This document shows positions 59,942-64,000 of a stretch of 64,000 nucleotides of DNA, piece by piece. The notes below the pieces were generated by a model. It saw only the letters and a program-made list of their open reading frames with translations, was not told the origin of the DNA and made no database searches. Where the stretch lies: assembly GCA_963761735.1 (NCBI GenBank), contig CAVXHQ010000005.1:806001-870000 (forward strand). The letters are read 5' to 3'. The position numbers and the translations under genes are program-made. Numbering within the stretch: the first letter of the stretch is position 1; each line of letters starts with the position of its first letter. This DNA comes from CAVXHQ01 sp963761735. Lineage in GTDB: Bacteria > Pseudomonadota > Alphaproteobacteria > Rhodobacterales > Rhodobacteraceae.

Positions 59942-60092
59942 AGCGGGCGTTGTATCACGCCCGTACCCCGTCCCCCAAGGACCAATGCTGCAGTGCCGCA
60001 TCGCGGCGCGCCGCCGGGGACGTGACGTTTGCGCTCAACCGCGATAAGTCCTGCACCATATCCCATCACAGACCCGCCAGGAGTGCTTTTTC

Positions 60093-60803
60093 ATGACCGC
60101 CAGCCCGCCGTTCAGCCGTTCCGTCAAGATCGCGCCATCGATCCTGTCGGCGGATTTCGCCGATTTCGGACGCGAATGTGCGGCGATCGAGGCGCAGGGT
60201 GCGGACTGGGTGCATGTGGATGTGATGGACGGCCATTTCGTGCCCAACATCACCTTTGGCCCGCAGATGTGCCGCGCGATCCGGCCGCACATCACAACGG
60301 TGATGGACGTGCATCTGATGATCGCACCGGTCGATCCGTATATCGAGGCATTTGCCGAGGCGGGCGCCGATATCATCACCGCCCACGCCGAGGCCGGGCC
60401 GCATCTGCACCGCACCGTGCAGGCAATCCGCGCGGCGGGCGCGCGCGCCGGTGTGGCGCTGAACCCCGCGACACCGGCCGACGTGGTAGCGCATCTGCTC
60501 GATGAGATCGACCTTGTCTGCGTGATGACCGTGAACCCCGGATTCGGTGGGCAAAAGTTCGTTCATGCGATGATCGACAAGGTCCGCACCCTGCGCGCGA
60601 TGATCGGCGACCGGCCCGTGCATATCGAGGTCGACGGTGGCGTCGATCCGGTAACAGCGCCGCGCGTGGTGGCGGCGGGCGCCGATGTTCTGGTTGCGGG
60701 GTCGGCGGTCTTCCGGGGCGGCTCTGTCGCCGATCCGGCCCCCTACGGTGCCAACATCCGCGCCATCCGCGATGCCGCAGGGCAGGTCGCGCCGTGGCCG
60801 TGA
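60093..60803 (+). CDS. rpe: Ribulose-phosphate 3-epimerase
   Basis: Interconverts ribulose 5-phosphate and xylulose 5-phosphate. The 236-residue TIM barrel has KIAPSILSADFADFG, WVHVDVMDGHFVPNITFGP (in order), MDVHLMI, VMTVNPGFGGQKF, HIEVDGGVDPVTA and VAGSAVFRGG, with all metal and catalytic residues. Transcribed away from the AraC gene. AGGAG lies upstream. Confidence 0.97.
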   Translation: MTASPPFSRSVKIAPSILSADFADFGRECAAIEAQGADWVHVDVMDGHFVPNITFGPQMCRAIRPHITTVMDVHLMIAPVDPYIEAFAEAGADIITAHAEAGPHLHRTVQAIRAAGARAGVALNPATPADVVAHLLDEIDLVCVMTVNPGFGGQKFVHAMIDKVRTLRAMIGDRPVHIEVDGGVDPVTAPRVVAAGADVLVAGSAVFRGGSVADPAPYGANIRAIRDAAGQVAPWP

Positions 60804-60945
60804 AATGCTCTGCATCAACTTTGCGCAAGGCGTCCGGCGGGCCTGCAAAGCCGCGCGCGATGACCGGTGGTATTCCGACCGCAGAGGGCCCCGAAGGCCG
60901 CAAACGCCCGATGCCGGACCCAGCCGTGCCTGCGCGCACACCGTC

Positions 60946-61665
60946 ATGACCGCCCGCATCCTTGTCGTCGACGACGACCCGCAGATTGCCGATGAGGTGC
61001 GCATCGCGCTGAGCCACGCGGGCCGCGGGATGGATGTCGTGACCGATGGTGCCGTCGCCCTCGAGCGGGTGAAAGCCCAGATGCCAGACCTTGTCGTGGC
61101 CGACATCGGGCTGCCCGAAATGGTTGGCCGCGACCTGTGCCGCCGGATTCGCCGCCGGAGCGGATCCGTCGCACAGACGCCGGTGATTTTTCTGACCGCC
61201 GAGGAGGACGAGATCGACCGCGTCGTGGGCCTCGAGCTTGGCGCCGACGACTATGTGGTCAAGCCGTTCTCGCCGCGCGATCTGACCGCGCGGATCGGGG
61301 CGATCCTCAAACGGTCGGGCCCGGCGCCGGTGCCTGCCGACGGTGCGCTGACCCGAGGATGCCTGTCGTTGCTGCCCGTGCAGCACGAATGCCGGGAGGC
61401 AGGGCGCGCCGTGCCGCTGACCGCGCGTGAAATGGAGCTGCTGGCGCGGTTGATGGCGCGACCCGATCAGGTGATCTCGCGGCCACAGCCCGTCGATGCG
61501 ATCTATGGCACGATCGTACATGTCAGCGACCGGACGACGGACAGCCACCTGCGCGCCAAACTCGGGGCCGCCGGGCGCGCGGATGCCGTCGATACCGTGC
61601 ACGGCGCCGGTAGCCGCATGGGGGCGTGTACCGCTCCGGGGCAAGGTCCGGTGGACTCCGGATGA
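60946..61665 (+). CDS. Two-component response regulator, OmpR/PhoB type
   Basis: A 239-residue regulator. Receiver domain with DDD at 9-11, phosphoacceptor Asp53 in VVADIGLPEM and Lys in DDYVVKPFSPRDL; then a winged-helix DNA-binding domain (VPLTAREMELLARLMARPDQVISRPQ, in pieces; VHVSDRTTDSHL; VDTVHGAGSRMG). The winged helix is slightly short after DSHLRAKL. ATG 60946 gives the normal receiver start. The stop overlaps the kinase start (ATGA). Confidence 0.93.
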   Translation: MTARILVVDDDPQIADEVRIALSHAGRGMDVVTDGAVALERVKAQMPDLVVADIGLPEMVGRDLCRRIRRRSGSVAQTPVIFLTAEEDEIDRVVGLELGADDYVVKPFSPRDLTARIGAILKRSGPAPVPADGALTRGCLSLLPVQHECREAGRAVPLTAREMELLARLMARPDQVISRPQPVDAIYGTIVHVSDRTTDSHLRAKLGAAGRADAVDTVHGAGSRMGACTAPGQGPVDSG

Positions 61666-62642
61666 GCGATACGCACCGCCAGATCCGCGCCAAATGGCGC
61701 CCGTCCCTCGCCCTTGTGATGGGGTGCACGTTGGCCCTCGTGGTCAGTCTCCCGGTGCTTGCGATCCTCGCGCTGGCGCCGCTGGACAGGCTAGCGATGC
61801 GTACCGATGCCGCCGTGCCTGCCGCCGCACTGGTTCTGATCGGCACGGCGTTGCTCGGCTATGTGCTGCTCGGCTATGTGCTGTGGCGCATCATCCTGCG
61901 CCCGATCCGCGAGCTTGCGGCGCGCGCCGAGGCGATGAAAAACGGCGCAGGCGTCGATCCGGTGGCGCACTACGGCACCCGCGAAACGCAGGCGCTGGGT
62001 CAGGCGATGCTCGATGTGGGGCGCGTGTTGCGGGCACGGGAGGCGGTCCTGCGGTCCTATGCCGATCACGCCACCCATGAGCTGAAATCGCCCTTGACCG
62101 TGTTGCGCGATGCTGCCGAGCTGCTCGATCGGCCGGGACTGTCCGAGGCCGACCGCGTCCGTCTGCTGGAACGGGTCGACGCGGCCGCGGACCGGATGTC
62201 GGCCCTGCTGGATGCGCAACGCGCGCTGGCCTCGGCGCAAGAACCGCTGACCCGTGGCCGCGCGCGGGTGGGGCCGATGATGGGGCATCTGCGGCGCGAT
62301 CACCCCGATCTGCACGTTACTCTGGCTGGGGATTCACCGTTGCCGATGTCGTCCGAAGGGCTGCGCCTCGTCCTCGATCATCTGCTGGGAAATGCCGCCG
62401 CTCACGGGGCGAACGCTGCCAGGATCGAGGCTGCGTCGGGCCGGCTGACCATCACGGACGACGGCCCGGGTGTCTCGCCGGGGAACCGCGACCGGATCTT
62501 CGACCCGTTCTTCACCACCCGGCGTGAGACGGGCGGCACCGGTATGGGCCTTGCCATCCTGCGCCGGATGCTCCAGGCGCACGGTGCGGAAATCACCCTG
62601 GCCGACAGCACCAGAGGCGCGCGTTTCGTGGTCAGGTTCTGA
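61662..62642 (+). CDS. Two-component sensor histidine kinase
   Basis: A 326-residue membrane kinase, partner of the upstream regulator. Two helices (LALVVSLPVLAILALAPL; AAALVLIGTALLGYVLLGYVLW) with only a very short periplasmic loop, a HAMP-like linker, H box DHATHELKSPLTVLRDAAEL with His139, N box VLDHLLGNAAAHGANAARI, and G boxes ITDDGPGVS and GTGMGLAILRRMLQ. The short sensor part suggests membrane or cytosolic sensing. A 15-bp tandem repeat duplicates GYVLL in the second helix. Confidence 0.93.
   Translation: MSDTHRQIRAKWRPSLALVMGCTLALVVSLPVLAILALAPLDRLAMRTDAAVPAAALVLIGTALLGYVLLGYVLWRIILRPIRELAARAEAMKNGAGVDPVAHYGTRETQALGQAMLDVGRVLRAREAVLRSYADHATHELKSPLTVLRDAAELLDRPGLSEADRVRLLERVDAAADRMSALLDAQRALASAQEPLTRGRARVGPMMGHLRRDHPDLHVTLAGDSPLPMSSEGLRLVLDHLLGNAAAHGANAARIEAASGRLTITDDGPGVSPGNRDRIFDPFFTTRRETGGTGMGLAILRRMLQAHGAEITLADSTRGARFVVRF
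61851..61880 (+). repeat. 15-bp tandem duplication in the kinase gene
   Basis: TTGCTCGGCTATGTG (61851-61865) is followed by CTGCTCGGCTATGTG (61866-61880). It adds five residues to the second membrane helix. Confidence 0.8.
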
Positions 62643-62663
62643 CCCCCGAAATCGCGCGCCCCG

Positions 62664-62723
62664 TTCTTCTGGTTAAAAATATCCCGGGGGAGGCGCCGCA
62701 GGCGACGGGGGCAGAGCCCCGCG
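62664..62723 (+). repeat. Dispersed AAATATCCC-type intergenic repeat, copy with GGGGC hairpin
   Basis: TTCTTCTGGTTAAAAATATC then CCGGGGGAGGCGCCGCAGGCG, ending with the hairpin GGGGCAGAGCCCC. It lies between the kinase and the convergent SDR gene. Same order of parts as the copy at 27968-28028. Confidence 0.7.
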
Positions 62724-62730
62724 TGCTTCT

Positions 62731-63573
62731 TCAGGGCTTTCCCATACGCTTGATCGCCGCGATACCGGATTCGCCCAGCGGAATGCTCGCGAACGGCCCG
62801 CCAAGGCGCATCTGCCCCACGTCCTGCGGATCGGCGGGACCGGCACTGGCGAACAGCGCGTCCGCCCAGTCCTCGGCATTGTCGCGCGGCACATAGCCCA
62901 GAAACGCCGCCTTGTCGTTGCGCACCGGCGCGCGGGTGTTGGCGGAGATGCCGAAGATGTCGGCATAGCCCACGGTGTGCGCCTCGACCGCACAGGTGAC
63001 GAGGCGTCGCAGATCGCCGAACGACAGCCATGTGCCCAGTGCGCGGACGTTCGCCGGTTCCTTCTGGCAGGAGAATATCCGCAGCGACACGCATTCCAGA
63101 CCGCGCTTTTCCCAATACATCCGCGCCAGATCCTCGGTAAAGCACTTGGCGAGGCCATAGAATGTGTCGGGCCGGTGGGCTGCGTCCAGGTCGATGCCCT
63201 GCGCCGATGGATACATGCCGACCGCGTGCACCGACGACGCATAGACGATGCGCCGGGTGCCGTGGCGGTGGGCGGCCTCCCACAGGTTGTAGGCGGCGAT
63301 GAAATTGGGACCAAGCAGGTCCTCGAACGGCGCCTCGTCGACGTGGCTGGCGAAATGCAGCGCCATCTCGACGCCGTCGAGCAGCGGCAGCACGGCGTCC
63401 ATGTTTGCCATGTCGGCGCGGACATATGTCTCGTTCGCGGCCAGATCGGTCGGCGCGTCCTTGATGTCGACGCAGAGCAGCTCGTCGCACATCGCGGCCA
63501 GCGTGGGGCGCAGGACGGTGCCGAGCGCGCCGCAGGCGCCGGTGAGCAGGAGTTTGGTGAAATGGCGGGCCAT
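62731..63573 (-). CDS. NAD-dependent epimerase/dehydratase family protein, uronate dehydrogenase-like
   Basis: A 280-residue extended SDR. The NAD site is GACGALG (12-18), the acidic residue for NAD is in CVDIKD, and the catalytic YGLAK has Tyr139/Lys143 with Ser in VYASSVHAVG. ASHVDEAPFEDLLGPNFIAAYNLWEA (in pieces) and LRIFSCQKEPANVRAL resemble uronate dehydrogenases, which oxidise glucuronate or galacturonate to lactones. It is 33 bases downstream of an FAD oxidoreductase gene on the same strand. Substrate not certain. Confidence 0.85.
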   Translation of the reverse strand: MARHFTKLLLTGACGALGTVLRPTLAAMCDELLCVDIKDAPTDLAANETYVRADMANMDAVLPLLDGVEMALHFASHVDEAPFEDLLGPNFIAAYNLWEAAHRHGTRRIVYASSVHAVGMYPSAQGIDLDAAHRPDTFYGLAKCFTEDLARMYWEKRGLECVSLRIFSCQKEPANVRALGTWLSFGDLRRLVTCAVEAHTVGYADIFGISANTRAPVRNDKAAFLGYVPRDNAEDWADALFASAGPADPQDVGQMRLGGPFASIPLGESGIAAIKRMGKP

Positions 63574-63606
63574 GGGGGTGTCCTTTGGGGAATGTTCGGT
63601 GAGAGA

Positions 63607-64000
63607 TCAGATGACGGCCGGTTCCAGAAGCGGGGAATTGGCGGCGACGCGGCCATAGCCGAGGGCCGACAGGTCGAGCGTGCGCCAACCGCCGTAGATC
63701 AGCTGTTCCGAGATGCCGCGGCCCACTGCGGGGCTGTGCTGCAACCCGTGGCCGGAAAAACCGTTGGCAAAATGAAAATTCGCCACCTCCGGATGCGGAC
63801 CCAGAATGGCGTTTTGATCCAGCGTGTTGAAATCGTAGTGCCCGACCCACGTGTTGCGCAGCCTGATCCGCTCGAAGGCGGGGATCCGGTGCGCGAGCAG
63901 GGGCCAGAATTTCTCCTCGAACAGCGCGTGATCGACGTGGAAATCGGTCGGGTCGGCGGCGGTATCCTTCTCGCCGTCTGCCGACCCTCCGGCCATGTAA
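63607..64000 (-). CDS. FAD-dependent oxidoreductase (DAO family), C-terminal part; runs off the window
   Basis: The C-terminal ~130 residues of a D-amino-acid/sarcosine oxidase-like flavoprotein. YMAGGSADGE, ALFEEKFWPLLAHRIPAFERI, WVGHYDFNTLDQNAILGPHP and FHFANGFSGHGLQHSPAVGR are typical of the FOXRED1-like branch. The frame stays open to the last base, so the N-terminal FAD domain lies outside. It is probably in one operon with the SDR gene. The substrate cannot be inferred. Confidence 0.88.
   Translation of the reverse strand, partial: YMAGGSADGEKDTAADPTDFHVDHALFEEKFWPLLAHRIPAFERIRLRNTWVGHYDFNTLDQNAILGPHPEVANFHFANGFSGHGLQHSPAVGRGISEQLIYGGWRTLDLSALGYGRVAANSPLLEPAVI

Noticed and set aside
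1..64000. tRNA, rRNA, insertion sequences, prophage or integrase genes
   Set aside because: None recognised on either strand after looking through all gaps and gene products; a tRNAscan and Rfam run would settle small RNAs.

Overview
The window is high-GC alphaproteobacterial DNA, very probably from the Rhodobacteraceae (Roseobacter group). The grounds are the many family-restricted proteins (DUF6732, DUF1523, DUF1636, DUF599, DUF1285, a Core-2/DUF5928 glycosyltransferase and a double-domain aldehyde dehydrogenase), the split cobalamin cluster, CtrA-type TTAA-N7-TTAA sites and dispersed intergenic repeats. It looks chromosomal. I see no phage, insertion sequence, CRISPR array, rRNA or tRNA.

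Layout: 0.15-1.4 kb, a RhlE-type RNA helicase. 1.6-4.1 kb, minus-strand cobalamin genes (DUF1636, cobC, cobD). 4.5-6.6 kb, a degenerate receiver protein, a secreted protein and a glutathionyl-hydroquinone reductase. 6.7-14.05 kb, the main cobalamin operon (DUF6732, cbiX, cobH, cobL, cobI, cbiG-cobJ, cobM) behind a recognisable promoter and a structured leader. 14-18.3 kb, small conserved proteins, a sulfotransferase and a Core-2 type glycosyltransferase facing away from each other, and a HIT protein. 18.3-25.3 kb, a lone ABC ATPase, zf-CHCC and GNAT genes, polA, a PNPOx-like protein, Hsp20 and a trypsin-like protease. 25.4-29.5 kb, glcDEF for glycolate oxidation behind a large dyad. 30.7-37.8 kb, a MoxR/DUF58/DUF4159 cluster whose last gene is frameshifted. 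38-43 kb, DUF1285, hydroxypyruvate isomerase and an ECF sigma/VWA pair. 43-47 kb, gabD, creatinase and an L,D-transpeptidase. 47.4-55.3 kb, a long, tightly coupled operon of mostly unknown proteins. 55.3-60 kb, an AraC/deoC/aldehyde dehydrogenase operon. 60-64 kb, rpe, a two-component system, a uronate-dehydrogenase-like SDR and the 3' end of an FAD oxidoreductase.

The most unusual content is the 47.4-55.3 kb operon. It encodes a coiled-coil protein, an AAA+ ATPase, two related lipoproteins, several small membrane proteins, two large soluble proteins of unknown fold and DUF1523, all co-directional and mostly overlapping at ATGA/GTGA junctions. I infer an undescribed envelope-associated AAA+ machine. 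Its ATPase gene carries two apparent single-base insertions in this sequence. Two dispersed repeat families also stand out: tandem 21-nt hairpins with compensating stem changes (four loci), and a TTCTTCTGG...AAATATCCCGGGGG element (five or six loci).

The genes together suggest a heterotroph that makes B12, recycles glycolate, degrades creatine, deoxynucleosides and uronates, and has CtrA-linked regulation. Three single-base indels in otherwise intact genes may be assembly errors and limit confidence in those two genes.
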